DNA from: Verrucomicrobiales bacterium
GTDB lineage: Bacteria > Verrucomicrobiota > Verrucomicrobiia > Verrucomicrobiales > DEV007
Assembly: GCA_024638765.1 (NCBI GenBank)
Contig: JAHEJT010000308.1
Location: forward strand, 33,247 to 95,908
Direction: 5' to 3'
DNA length: 62,662 bases
Positions 7,942 to 16,604 of this stretch are shown piece by piece (the stretch's first letter is position 1; each line of letters opens with the position of its first letter). The notes beneath the pieces were generated by a model, which did not search any database, was not told where the DNA came from, and worked only from the letters and a program-made list of their open reading frames with translations. The position numbers and the translations under genes were made by a program.

Positions 7942-10518
7942 ATGAGAAAACGCGCTGTGCCCCCTACCAAATCGAGAATACCCCGACTCACCGCCCTCGG
8001 CCTTCTGCTAGCCACTAGCATTTCGGCTCCGGCCGGCGAACCTGCCCCGGGACAAGCATCGCTGACCGGGCTGCCCGCGATCGCGGAACGGGAGATTGTC
8101 CGCCGCCAGGAGAAAATGGCGGAAGCCGAAACTGCGATGCAGAACGCGGCGGAGTTGCTTGCTGAGAACGATTACGAAGCCGCGATCGGCGAATACAAAG
8201 CCGCCCTGGACTCGCTTCCGGACGCACCGATGACGGCGGGCATGCGATCCAAACTGACTGCCAGGTACGCTGATGCCAGCATCCAACTCGCCCGGCAGCG
8301 TGCCGAAGAGGGGCGCTACGACGAGGCCATCGATTTGGTGGAAGCCGTGCTCGCGCCCGCAGTGGCCCCCGATCACAAAGGCGCCAAGAGGCTATTGGGT
8401 CAGCTCAACGATCCGGACTATTATTCCCCGGCATTGACGCCGGACCACGTCGCGCGGGTGCAGCAGGTGGAAGAGGCCTTAAGGCTGGCGATGGGTTACT
8501 TTAACCTGGGAGATTTCGACGCTGCGGAAAGAGAATATTTTCGCGTGCTCAATTACGACCGCTATAATACCGCGGCGCGCATGGGCCTCGAGCGCAACGA
8601 GCGTGAGAAATACGAATACTTTCGTCATGCCTACGACGAGACGCGCGCGCGCTTCATGAGAGAGTTGATGGAGGAATGGGAAACCAAGGTTCCGTCTATC
8701 GGACTCGAGGACGTCCTCGGCGGCCAGGCCCGCGATGTGACCTCGGGCAAGAGTGGAGTGGCTTACATCAGCGCCAAGCTCCAGGAAATCGTCATCCCCC
8801 GTATTGAGTTCAACGACACGCCTCTCGAAGACGCCATTGAGTTCCTGCGCCAGAAGAGCATTGAGCTGGATACGCTGGAGACCAACCCTTCCCGCAAAGG
8901 CGTCAATATCATCATCCGGGACGCACCCGGCGGTGGGGGTGGCCTGGGCGATGAATTTGCGCCGGAAGGCGCGCCCGCAGGCGGTGGTGCATCTCCGCGG
9001 ATCACGTTGGCCCTCAGCAATGTCCCGCTGGTGGAAGCCCTCCGTTACACCACCGAACTCGCGGGCCGCAAGTTTAAGATCGAAGCTTTCGCGGTGACAG
9101 TGGTGCCGCTTTCCGACGTCGGTGAGGATCTGTTCACGAAAGTTTTCAAGGTGCCGCCCACGTTCCTTGCGAGCGAAGCCGGCGGCGGCGACGCCGGAGT
9201 GGTCGACGATCCCTTTGCTCCGCCCTCGGACACGAGCGGCCCCGGTCTGAAGGCGCGTCCCACTGCCAAGGTGGTGCTGGAGCAAAAAGGCATCACCTTT
9301 CCTCCGGGATCCAGTGCCTTCTTCAATACGGCCACCGCCCAGTTGATCGTGCGCAATACGCAGAGCAACATGGAATTGATCGAGGCCTATGTGGATACCC
9401 TGGCCGAGGAGGTCCAGAAGCAGATTTACATCACGTCCAAGTTCGTGGAGATCAACCAGAACGACACCCACGAGCTCGGGTTCGATTGGTTGCTGGGCCC
9501 CTTCAATATCCCGGGCTCGGATCGTGCCTTCGGCGCGGGTGGCACCACGGGCAACGCCCGCACCTCGTTCGACGCCGGTGATTACGTCTTTATCCCCCCG
9601 GGTTCCGGCACCCCTGTCGGTGTCAATCCCGTCACCAGCGGCAACCGCTCCGGCGTCAACGCCGTGGATTCCAACCGTATCGACGATCTCCTGACGGAGG
9701 AAACCGGGGTTACTGACCTTGCCCCCGGCATTTTCTCGTTGGCGGGCGTCTTCACGGATCCCGAGTTCCAAGTCGTGATACGCGCCCTGGATCAGAAGAA
9801 GGGTGTCGACCTGCTCTCGGCCCCCAGCGTGACTGCGCGCAGCGGACAACGCGCCAAGATCGAGGTGATTCGCGAGTTCATTTATCCGACCGAGTATGAT
9901 CCGCCGGAAATCCCCGACCGTGTCGCCACCGGGGGTGACGGATCGTTCCCGGTGACGCCGGCCACACCGACTGCCTTCGAGACCCGTAACACGGGGGTGA
10001 CGTTGGAAGTTGATCCCGTGATCGGCGCCGACGGATACACTATCGACCTGAACCTGGTGCCGGAAGTGGTGGAATTCGAGGGATTCATCAACTACGGAAG
10101 TCCGATTCAATCGACCGGAGGGTTGGCAGCGTTTGGACTCGCCGGCCCCATCTTCACCCCTCCCGCGACGATCACCGAGAACCGGATTGAGATGCCTGTG
10201 TTTTCCACGCGTAAAGTGACCACCGCGGTTACGATCTGGGATGGCCAGACGGTGGCCATCGGTGGATTGATTCGGGAAGACGTGCAGAACGTGGAGGACA
10301 AGGTGCCCGTGCTCGGCAGTCTTCCTTTGGTCGGCCGGCTCTTCCAATCCAAGGTTGATTTCCACCTCAAGAAGAATTTGACGGTGTTCGTGACGGTCAA
10401 ACTGATTGACCCGGCCGGCCAGACGATTCGGAAATTCGGATCTGCCGACTCGGGCCTGGAAGCGGCCGCCGGGGACACCATTGACACCAATCCACTGATC
10501 GGCCCCCCGGTGCAGTAA
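7942..10518 (+). CDS. TPR-containing secretin (PilQ/GspD superfamily, Amuc_1098-like)
   Basis: Outer-membrane channel of the locus. A signal peptide (residues 1 to about 32, ending SISAPAG) is followed by a helical TPR region (about 45-235), N-domain repeats (about 270-475; one carries a Gly-rich loop GGGGGLGDEFAPEG) and the secretin domain. Typical secretin strings are KQIYITSKFVEINQND near 493, VDLLSAPSVTARSGQRAKI near 615, DGQTVAIGGLIRED near 765 and KVPVLGSLPLVGRLFQSK near 785, then KKNLTVFVTVKLI. The N-terminal TPR block is unusual for PilQ but characteristic of the Amuc_1098 type. A 107-bp AT-rich gap lies in front. No pilin, PilB, PilC or PilT gene is nearby. Confidence 0.93.
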   Translation: MRKRAVPPTKSRIPRLTALGLLLATSISAPAGEPAPGQASLTGLPAIAEREIVRRQEKMAEAETAMQNAAELLAENDYEAAIGEYKAALDSLPDAPMTAGMRSKLTARYADASIQLARQRAEEGRYDEAIDLVEAVLAPAVAPDHKGAKRLLGQLNDPDYYSPALTPDHVARVQQVEEALRLAMGYFNLGDFDAAEREYFRVLNYDRYNTAARMGLERNEREKYEYFRHAYDETRARFMRELMEEWETKVPSIGLEDVLGGQARDVTSGKSGVAYISAKLQEIVIPRIEFNDTPLEDAIEFLRQKSIELDTLETNPSRKGVNIIIRDAPGGGGGLGDEFAPEGAPAGGGASPRITLALSNVPLVEALRYTTELAGRKFKIEAFAVTVVPLSDVGEDLFTKVFKVPPTFLASEAGGGDAGVVDDPFAPPSDTSGPGLKARPTAKVVLEQKGITFPPGSSAFFNTATAQLIVRNTQSNMELIEAYVDTLAEEVQKQIYITSKFVEINQNDTHELGFDWLLGPFNIPGSDRAFGAGGTTGNARTSFDAGDYVFIPPGSGTPVGVNPVTSGNRSGVNAVDSNRIDDLLTEETGVTDLAPGIFSLAGVFTDPEFQVVIRALDQKKGVDLLSAPSVTARSGQRAKIEVIREFIYPTEYDPPEIPDRVATGGDGSFPVTPATPTAFETRNTGVTLEVDPVIGADGYTIDLNLVPEVVEFEGFINYGSPIQSTGGLAAFGLAGPIFTPPATITENRIEMPVFSTRKVTTAVTIWDGQTVAIGGLIREDVQNVEDKVPVLGSLPLVGRLFQSKVDFHLKKNLTVFVTVKLIDPAGQTIRKFGSADSGLEAAAGDTIDTNPLIGPPVQ

Positions 10519-10685
10519 AAGCGTCGCGGGGACTTTTCTTCGCAGCCGGTCTTGCCCTGGTGGCGGGGCTCGGACGTCGTGCCAGAGAATTCTCGAGATT
10601 CGGCCGGTAATTGGAACTAAGAGAGCGGAGACGAAGGCCGGTCGATCCCCTTCGTTTCTTTGTTTAGAGGACCCAGTCTCGGAGA

Positions 10686-11300
10686 ATGAAGACCATCGTG
10701 GTCACCGGTGGAATTGCCACGGGAAAATCGACGGCTTGCCGGCTTCTGTTGGAGGCGGTGCCCCGGGCGGTCCTCTTTGATTGCGACGTCCGTGTCCACG
10801 AACTGTTGACAAACGAAACAATCAAGCAGAGAATAGAAGCCGAGTTCGGTGAAGACGTATTCACCGAGGAAAACGAGATTGACCGTCCTCTTTTAGGTGA
10901 AATCGTTTTCGCGGATGCCGACCGCCGGCGGTCCCTGGAGGGCATACTCCACCCCGAAGTGAGGGATAGCTGCCTCCAAGCCAGGGACGAGGCGTCGCGC
11001 AGCGACGAGACGCCTCTCTTTGTCGCTGATGTCCCGCTTTATTATGAGACGGATTTTTCCATTGATGCAGAGAGAGTCTTGGTAATTGCCGCATCTCGAG
11101 ACACGCGATTGCGTCGCCTCGAGGACCGGGCGGGATTGGATTTCGAAAACGCGGAACGAATGCTGGAGATCCAGATGCCGTTGGAACAAAAGATGAACCG
11201 CGCCGATCGCGTGATCTGGAACGACCAGGACATCGAGGCGCTCAAGAAGCAGATCTATTATTTTACCCTGTTAGAGTTAGAAAACCAGAATCATGGATAG
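10686..11300 (+). CDS. coaE: Dephospho-CoA kinase
   Basis: Phosphorylates the 3'-hydroxyl of dephospho-CoA, the last step of coenzyme A synthesis. The P-loop GGIATGKS is at residues 8-15, followed by the family strings DCDVRVHELL (CoA-binding acidic site), LEGILHPEVRD and VADVPLYYETDF. At 204 aa it has the usual length. It overlaps rho by 8 bp and is therefore probably co-transcribed with it. The 167-bp gap before it holds no clear terminator, so read-through from the secretin genes is possible. Confidence 0.95.
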   Translation: MKTIVVTGGIATGKSTACRLLLEAVPRAVLFDCDVRVHELLTNETIKQRIEAEFGEDVFTEENEIDRPLLGEIVFADADRRRSLEGILHPEVRDSCLQARDEASRSDETPLFVADVPLYYETDFSIDAERVLVIAASRDTRLRRLEDRAGLDFENAERMLEIQMPLEQKMNRADRVIWNDQDIEALKKQIYYFTLLELENQNHG

Positions 11301-12651
11301 CGATCAGCCTGACGATCCGCCGACACAGGCAACCAAGACTTCCGAGGCGGTAGCGGAAGAAGAAAAATCGAAACCGCCGATCCCTGAAAAGATCGATCTC
11401 AACGAGTTTCAGCAGAAGACCGTCGGCTATCTGCACGCCCTCGGAGTGGAGCACGGATTGCGTGTCGGAGGGCTGCGCTCCAAGCACCAGCTCGTCTTCG
11501 AAATTCTCACTTACTTCGGGCGCCACGGTTGCCACATTGAGGCGGAGGGTTTTCTGGAAATCAGCAATGAGGGTCATGGTTTTCTTCGCTGGCCGGCCTT
11601 CAGTTTTGCCCCCAGCCCGGACGGGGATGATGTATACATCGCGTCGGCGCTTGTGCGCAAAAATAACCTGAGGCCGGGAACGCTGGTGCGCGCGGTCGTG
11701 CGGGCGCCCAAGGATAAAGAAAAATTTCTTTCCGTAGACCGGCTTCTTGCGGTGGAGGGGACCCCGCTCGAAAAGTGGGAAAACCCCGTCGCCTTCGACA
11801 AGTTGACCGCTCTCTTTCCCTCCGAGCGCATCATTCTGGAGAATGCCGTGACCAAGGCCTTTTCCTCCCGGGTCGTCGATCTCGTTTCCCCCCTGGGCAA
11901 AGGTCAGCGAGGATTGATCGTGGCGCCTCCGCGCGCGGGGAAGACGATTATTCTCAAGGATATCGCGCAGTCGATCACGGAGAATCACAAGGAGATTGAG
12001 CTGATCGTCCTGCTCCTCGACGAGCGCCCGGAAGAAGTCACGGATTTTCGCGAGACCGTGGAGGCCCCGGTTTACAGTTCGACCTTTGACGAATCCCCGC
12101 ATCGGCACGTCCAAGTGGCCGAGCTGGTTTCGGAACGGGCCAAGCGTTTGGTCGAGATGGGGAAAGACGTGGTTATTCTCCTGGACAGCATCACCCGTCT
12201 GGCGCGGGGTTACAACGCCCTCCAATCCGGCAAGGGCCGGATTATGTCGGGCGGCGTGGATGCCAAGGCGCTGACTAAGCCGAAGAAGTTTTTCAGCGCG
12301 GCCCGCAATGTGGAAGAAGGCGGAAGTCTCACGATCCTGGCGACCGCCTTGATTGAAACCGAGAGCCGCATGGACGAGGTGATCTTTGAAGAGTTCAAGG
12401 GGACCGGCAACATGGAGATTCACCTCGACCGGGAACTTGCCGAGAAACGGATTTTCCCCGCGATTCATACGTTGAAATCGGGAACACGAAAAGACGAACT
12501 GCTTTATCATCCCGACGAGTTGAAGCGCGTCAATTTGGTGCGCAGACAACTGGCGCAGCTTCCGGCGGTGGAAGCCATGGAAGTCCTTATAAAGCATATC
12601 CACGGCACCTCAACCAACGCGGAACTCCTCATGCGTGGTTTAACTCACTGA
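11293..12651 (+). CDS. rho: Transcription termination factor Rho
   Basis: Hexameric RNA helicase that terminates transcription. The N-terminal 45 residues are acidic and Lys-rich. The cold-shock-like RNA-binding domain runs about 50-165 ([34 protein letters not shown]). The ATPase core has the Walker A loop PPRAGKT near 213-219, the [13 protein letters not shown] segment, the Q-loop [16 protein letters not shown] and the R-loop [15 protein letters not shown], ending with the canonical ELLMRGLT. Complete at 452 aa with no insertion. ATG 11293 lies inside the 3' end of coaE, which suggests translational coupling. Confidence 0.97.
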   Translation: MDSDQPDDPPTQATKTSEAVAEEEKSKPPIPEKIDLNEFQQKTVGYLHALGVEHGLRVGGLRSKHQLVFEILTYFGRHGCHIEAEGFLEISNEGHGFLRWPAFSFAPSPDGDDVYIASALVRKNNLRPGTLVRAVVRAPKDKEKFLSVDRLLAVEGTPLEKWENPVAFDKLTALFPSERIILENAVTKAFSSRVVDLVSPLGKGQRGLIVAPPRAGKTIILKDIAQSITENHKEIELIVLLLDERPEEVTDFRETVEAPVYSSTFDESPHRHVQVAELVSERAKRLVEMGKDVVILLDSITRLARGYNALQSGKGRIMSGGVDAKALTKPKKFFSAARNVEEGGSLTILATALIETESRMDEVIFEEFKGTGNMEIHLDRELAEKRIFPAIHTLKSGTRKDELLYHPDELKRVNLVRRQLAQLPAVEAMEVLIKHIHGTSTNAELLMRGLTH

Positions 12652-12701
12652 GCGGGCCGGAGCCCACACGGAGACGGAAAACGGGAACCCCTGCTCTTGT
12701 T

Positions 12702-13790
12702 TTGGAAGCTTCGGCCGGTGAGATTGTAATCGAGGAGAGCGGGGAGATGGCCCGGTTTCTCGGGCAATTTCGGGCAGAGGGCCGGGTCTGCGCCGTGGAT
12801 ACCGAGGCCGACAGCCTGCATTCTTACAAGGAGAAGCTGTGCCTGATTCAATTCAGTTGTGAAGGCGAGCACCGCTTGATCGATCCTCTCAAGATCACCG
12901 ACTTTGCGCCGCTCCTTGAGTTTCTCGACGGCACCGAACTATGGATGCACGGTGCGGACTTTGATATGAGCATCCTCAAGAGGACCTTTGGAGTAATTCC
13001 ACCCGTGGTCCTCGATACGCAGGTGGCTGCGCGGCTGGTCGGTTACCGTAAATTCGGTCTCGCGCATATTATCGAAGAGTTTTTTGACGTAAAACTTTCC
13101 AAGCACTCGCAACGGGCGGACTGGGGGAAGCGGCCTTTACCCGACAAAATGGTTGAATACGCGCTTAACGATGTCCGGTATATCCTGCCCTTGCGCGAGA
13201 TCCTGGTGGAACGATTGCAGACGCTGGGCCGTTACGAATGGTTCGTGCAATCCTGCGATAGCGCACGGGAAGCGGTGATCGAGCGCCCGGAGAAACCTGA
13301 GGATAAGGTATGGAGGATATCCGGTTGTGGAAAGTTAAGCCGCCTCGGCCTGGCCTACGTCCGCGAGTTGTGGAACTGGCGCGATCGAGAAGCCATGGAG
13401 CTTGACCGTCCCGCCTTCAAAGTCATCGGCAACGACCACCTGCTCCAGACGGCCATCAAATTGGAAGCCGGCGCCAAGAGCGTCAAATTCCCGGGCCGGC
13501 ATCGCGCCTCTGCGCAAGACCGTTTTCACCAGGCGATCGCGCGCGTGCGCAAGATGCCGCGCGATGAATGGCCGGAAAAAACGGCCGGGTTGCGCCAGGC
13601 GCGGGAGCCGGGATTCGCAGCACGCTTTGAAGCATTGAAAAGGCGGCGCAACCAGCAGGCGGAAGCGCTCGATCTCGACGAAACTCTGATCGCGTCGAAG
13701 TCCGTTCTCGAGCGCCTGGCCCTCAACGCGACCCGGCCCGAGGAGGTCTTGCTGCCCTGGCAACGGGAGTTGTTATACGGCGGGGAGTAA
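12702..13790 (+). CDS. rnd: Ribonuclease D
   Basis: 3'-5' exoribonuclease of the DEDD family acting on tRNA precursors and other structured RNAs. The first catalytic motif VDTEAD lies at residues 32-37, then LWMHGADFDMSIL, LDTQVAARLVGYRKFGLAHI and the YALNDVRYILPL motif; an HRDC-like helical region follows (LDRPAFKVIGNDHLLQTA). Two starts are possible: TTG 12702, which gives the N-terminal strand normal for the family, or ATG 12747, which has a good GAGGAG site at 12732-12737 but shortens that strand. It follows rho by 50 bp on the same strand. Confidence 0.9.
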   Translation: MEASAGEIVIEESGEMARFLGQFRAEGRVCAVDTEADSLHSYKEKLCLIQFSCEGEHRLIDPLKITDFAPLLEFLDGTELWMHGADFDMSILKRTFGVIPPVVLDTQVAARLVGYRKFGLAHIIEEFFDVKLSKHSQRADWGKRPLPDKMVEYALNDVRYILPLREILVERLQTLGRYEWFVQSCDSAREAVIERPEKPEDKVWRISGCGKLSRLGLAYVRELWNWRDREAMELDRPAFKVIGNDHLLQTAIKLEAGAKSVKFPGRHRASAQDRFHQAIARVRKMPRDEWPEKTAGLRQAREPGFAARFEALKRRRNQQAEALDLDETLIASKSVLERLALNATRPEEVLLPWQRELLYGGE

Positions 13791-13802
13791 GGGGGGATTC
13801 TT

Positions 13803-13866
13803 GATCGACGATTGCTGATTGCGGAGTTTCGAGTTCCCACTGCTTTCTGTCATCCCGCATCCCCTT
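13803..13866. repeat. Degenerate 7-bp-periodic intergenic repeat
   Basis: Starting 13 bases after the rnd stop, the sequence runs in exact 7-base steps: GATCGAC GATTGCT then GATTGCG GAGTTTC then GAGTTCC CACTGCT then TTCTGTC ATCCCGC then ATCCCCT. Neighbouring heptamers share most of their bases. Similar blocks occur near 21904, 22003, 24361, 38519 and 46095. It does not code for protein. Confidence 0.6.
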
Positions 13867-13870
13867 TTTT

Positions 13871-14063
13871 TCATCCCGAGCGCAGTCGAGGGATCTCTCT
13901 CAACGGGGGGGTGAAGACTCTATCGCGAGAGGGCAGGTGTCGACACAGCGGGGCGCCGCAAGGGTCGCCCGACCTCGAGGGTCCACCGGATGGCGGCTTG
14001 CACGAACGTGAGATCTCTCGATGGATTCGACAGGCTCACCAGAGGCTTTGCTCGGGATGACAC
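13871..14063. repeat. Inverted REP-like element (CATCCCGAG...CGGGATGAC)
   Basis: TCATCCCGAGCGCAGTCGAG at 13871-13890, continuing into GGATCTCTC, is answered about 110 bases later by an inverted, diverged copy that starts with AGATCTCTCGATGG near 14011 and ends TTGCTCGGGATGACA near 14063. Such elements are widespread in environmental bacterial genomes. Related ends occur at 18525-18533 (CGGGATGAC) and 21985-21994. Together with the flanking repeats it fills the 436-bp gap between rnd and the response regulator; no gene is seen there. Confidence 0.5.
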
Positions 14064-14126
14064 AGACGCAGGCAGGTGGGAGTGCAAGGCGCCGAGTCCA
14101 TTCCGAGGAAGTATTGCCGCCCTGTG

Positions 14127-14200
14127 GGCTGCGGTTAGGAAGAAGCACAACCCTCCCCATGGGACATGGAGGGCAATGCTTTATCCCGGCTTCGCCTTGC
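14127..14200. repeat. Hairpin repeat pair (EGNALS-type family), copy A
   Basis: AGAAGCACAACCCTCCCCAT is followed at once by GGGACATGGAGGGCAATGCT and TTATCCC. This is the inverted pair seen again, with close sequence, inside obg (35082-35131) and near 30982-31040. The two halves are facing copies of a GGAGGG... unit around a short palindromic junction. It lies just behind the response regulator gene, within 30 bp of its stop codon, and may also act as its 3' structure. Confidence 0.55.
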
Positions 14201-14226
14201 TTCTGCAGGAATGCCTCCGGCACCCC

Positions 14227-15615
14227 TCAGGAGGACGAACTCACGCCGAGCATTTTGTCGCGCTCCAGCTTGAGCCCCATCTTGCGATAGAGGGTGGCGA
14301 TACTGACGCCCAACATGCTCGCGGTCTTTTCACGAGATCCCTCGTTGTACTTGAGAGTCTCGCGAATGAAGATGCGCTCCTGCTTCTTGATGTAATCGGA
14401 AAGCGTTGTCCCGATGGGAAGCTGGTGGCGAAGCTTCTCGTTCTCGTCATCCGAGATCTCAATTTTTTGCGTGATCTTCGGCGGGAGATCCACGGGCCGG
14501 ATCTTGTTTCCATCGGAGAGCGCGCAAGCGCGCTCGATGGCGTTCTGCAATTCATCGACGTTCCCGGGCCACTTGTAATTGCCCATCAACTCGGCGGAAT
14601 ACTTGTCGACCTCCTTCTTTTTGGTATCCGTGAGCTTGGTGTAATTATCCAGGAAATGATCGATGAGCAACGGTATATCGTCCTTGCGCTGGCGCAGCGG
14701 CGGGACCGTGATCGGGATCACAGAGATCCGGTAATAGAGGTCTTCGCGGAAGCGACCGTCCTTGACCCAGGCTTCGAGGGGCTCGTTGGACGATGCGATG
14801 ATCCGGCAGTCAAGTTGGCCAGGCAGGGCGCCGCGCAGGCGCTGTTCATTGATACCCTCGAGATAGGCGTCGAGCTGGCTCTGCAGCCGGAGCGGCATGA
14901 CGTTGATTTCCTCGATGAGAACGGTGCCGCCCTGGGCGCGCTGAAAGATGGTGCGGGTGGTGCTGGCGCCGGCGCCGCCGAAGAGTTCCATTTCGAGAAG
15001 ATCCTCCGGGAGCGAGCTGCAGTGAAGCACTTTAAAAGGCGCGTCGTTGCGGCGGCTATGATTGTGAATCGTCCGCGCCACGGTCTGTTTCCCTGAACCG
15101 AACTCCCCTTCGATGAGGGCGGGGCTGTCGTTGTCGGCGATCTTATCGACGAACTCGAGGATTTCCTTGATCTGCGGGCTCTCGCCAATGAGAGCGGAGC
15201 GGAAGGTGCTCAATTCTTCCTGGGCCGAGGTGGTGAGTTGGGCCGGGGCCGTGGCATCGGAACTCAGCGCCCGGTTGATGGTGCGTTGCAGGTCGTCGAG
15301 TTCGAAGGGCTTGGTGAGATAATCAAAGGCCCCCAGTTTCATGGCCTCCACGGCGGTTTCCACGGTGCCGTATCCCGTCACCATGATGATATCCATGTTG
15401 GGATAAGCCTGGCTGCATTGCTCGATGATCTGGAGACCGTTCATATCGCCGATGCGCAAATCGACGATCAGCACCTCCGGATTGACCTGCTCAATACCCT
15501 TCATGCCTTGGGCCCCGGTCTGGAAGGAATGGGTTTCGTGCCCCATCCCCTCACAGAGCTTGGTCATGAGTTGAAGGATGCTCGGTTCATCATCAATGAT
15601 TACAATCTTCGCCAT
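14227..15615 (-). CDS. NtrC-family response regulator lacking the GAFTGA motif
   Basis: Receiver, AAA+ and Fis-type HTH domains in order. The receiver has the phospho-acceptor Asp at 52 (LIVDLRIGD) and Lys at 102 (YLTKPF). The AAA+ domain has a P-loop GEFGSGKQ at 170-177 and VPPLRQRKDDIPLLI, but the region after ELFGG is about 11 residues shorter than in NtrC and GAFTGA, the sigma-54 contact loop, is absent. Walker B reads TVLIEEI instead of TLFLDEI. The C-terminal HTH is at about 405-450 (REKTASMLGVSIATLYRKM). ATG 15613-15615 is chosen because AAGGAG lies 9 bases before it. It is an orphan regulator without an adjacent kinase, and probably acts with sigma-70-type RNA polymerase or as a repressor. 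Confidence 0.88.
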   Translation of the reverse strand: MAKIVIIDDEPSILQLMTKLCEGMGHETHSFQTGAQGMKGIEQVNPEVLIVDLRIGDMNGLQIIEQCSQAYPNMDIIMVTGYGTVETAVEAMKLGAFDYLTKPFELDDLQRTINRALSSDATAPAQLTTSAQEELSTFRSALIGESPQIKEILEFVDKIADNDSPALIEGEFGSGKQTVARTIHNHSRRNDAPFKVLHCSSLPEDLLEMELFGGAGASTTRTIFQRAQGGTVLIEEINVMPLRLQSQLDAYLEGINEQRLRGALPGQLDCRIIASSNEPLEAWVKDGRFREDLYYRISVIPITVPPLRQRKDDIPLLIDHFLDNYTKLTDTKKKEVDKYSAELMGNYKWPGNVDELQNAIERACALSDGNKIRPVDLPPKITQKIEISDDENEKLRHQLPIGTTLSDYIKKQERIFIRETLKYNEGSREKTASMLGVSIATLYRKMGLKLERDKMLGVSSSS

Positions 15616-15659
15616 GGATATAGACTCCTTGCTCAGTGCTCGGGACATCACGAGCCCCG

Positions 15660-15712
15660 TTTACAGTTTAGATAGGCATAAATTATACAAATCTTAATTA
15701 TATGGGAAGCTT
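15660..15712 (-). promoter_or_regulatory. AT-rich promoter region of the response regulator
   Basis: Reading on the minus strand, TATAAT occurs at 15687-15682 within a 50-bp AT-rich stretch in otherwise GC-rich DNA, about 67 bases before the start codon. No convincing -35 hexamer is seen at 16-18 bases, so only the -10 element is proposed. Confidence 0.35.
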
Positions 15713-15858
15713 TATTCTCAGTTTTTGGAATCGGTCGGGGGCGATTTGCAAAAATGCAGGCGGTTTCTAGGGATTCTGGCGATTCGAGCCAGGGTCCCAG
15801 GGAGGCGGGGGGTGCCCCTCGGCGGGTGATCGCGAGGGCGGACTTTGCGCAGCCCCCC

Positions 15859-16572
15859 TCACTCCTTCCCGCCGGCCCTCTTCCGGGCCTCCGCCGCCCG
15901 TTTCGACACCCGGCGCGCTTCCCCGACGACCAGGTTGCACGCTTCCTGGCAGAGCAGGGGGATCGCCTGATCTTCCAGGCCGTCGGGAGCCGCTCCGGGA
16001 TCGTGCTTGCAGGGCGGAAGGCCGCTCAGAGGCGTCTCCGCGTCCAGTTGCCAGAGGATCTTCTTGAGGCATCCCTTTTGGGAGTCGCAATGATTCGCCA
16101 CCAGTTCCTGGGCGTCCGCGTCCGTGATTTCCCGGGCGAATCGATACATCCCCGTCTGTCGACCCAGGGTCTCACGCAAGGGGACCGAGGGAACGCGCCC
16201 TTCGCAGTAATGGAACCAGGCCGCGATCATGGCGGGGTAAAAGTAATCGAGCGCCTCGCGCAGGGCCGTCGCATCGGCGAGACGGAGTTCCCATCCGCGC
16301 CGCAAGTCGGGCGCTGTTTTCAGCGGCCGGTATTCTCCGCGGGCGTTGAACTTTACGATCTCTCTCGCGTCCCCCGGAGAATGGTATGGGGTGAGCTCTC
16401 CTCGCGGGGTGGATTCGGGGCCGGCGATGTCGAGGTGGTGCACAAGCCGGAACGCGTGATCGCTCGACCGCGTTTCGCGGATAATGGAAATCTCGCCGAT
16501 GCGATTGAGTCCGGAGTCCACCCACTTGAGAAGCGCCCGCGTCATTGGAGACTCTACGGTGGAGGAAGACAT
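15859..16572 (-). CDS. DR2241-type 4Fe-4S cluster protein, partner of CbiX
   Basis: Resembles the stabilising and Fe-S cluster domains that in Deinococcus DR_2241 are fused behind CbiX. Cysteines that could bind a cluster are in FHYCEGR, HCDSQKGCLKK, PPCKHDPG and LLCQEACNLV, all in the C-terminal half. The N-terminal half holds a GEISIIRE...HAFRLVHHLD segment. The C-terminal tail is Arg/Lys/Ala-rich. It lies 32 bp behind the CbiX gene on the same strand, so the two probably work as one sirohydrochlorin-handling unit. The function of the domain in catalysis is not established. Confidence 0.75.
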   Translation of the reverse strand: MSSSTVESPMTRALLKWVDSGLNRIGEISIIRETRSSDHAFRLVHHLDIAGPESTPRGELTPYHSPGDAREIVKFNARGEYRPLKTAPDLRRGWELRLADATALREALDYFYPAMIAAWFHYCEGRVPSVPLRETLGRQTGMYRFAREITDADAQELVANHCDSQKGCLKKILWQLDAETPLSGLPPCKHDPGAAPDGLEDQAIPLLCQEACNLVVGEARRVSKRAAEARKRAGGKE

Positions 16573-16604
16573 GAGGGACGGGATTGGCGGCGCGATGGTG
16601 AGGA

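Noticed and set aside
8479-10365. Long open frame antisense to the secretin gene
   Set aside because: It is a by-product of GC-rich codon use on the plus strand; its translation has no family pattern, while the plus strand encodes a complete secretin.
11263-12603. Long open frame antisense to rho
   Set aside because: No recognisable protein features; it mirrors the conserved Rho codons.
13871-14200. tRNA or small stable RNA gene
   Set aside because: The palindromes match dispersed repeats and no acceptor stem, T-loop (GGTTCRA) or CCA end is present.
13990-15096. Long plus-strand frame over the response regulator
   Set aside because: It starts in REP-like DNA and then runs antisense to a clear NtrC-family gene.
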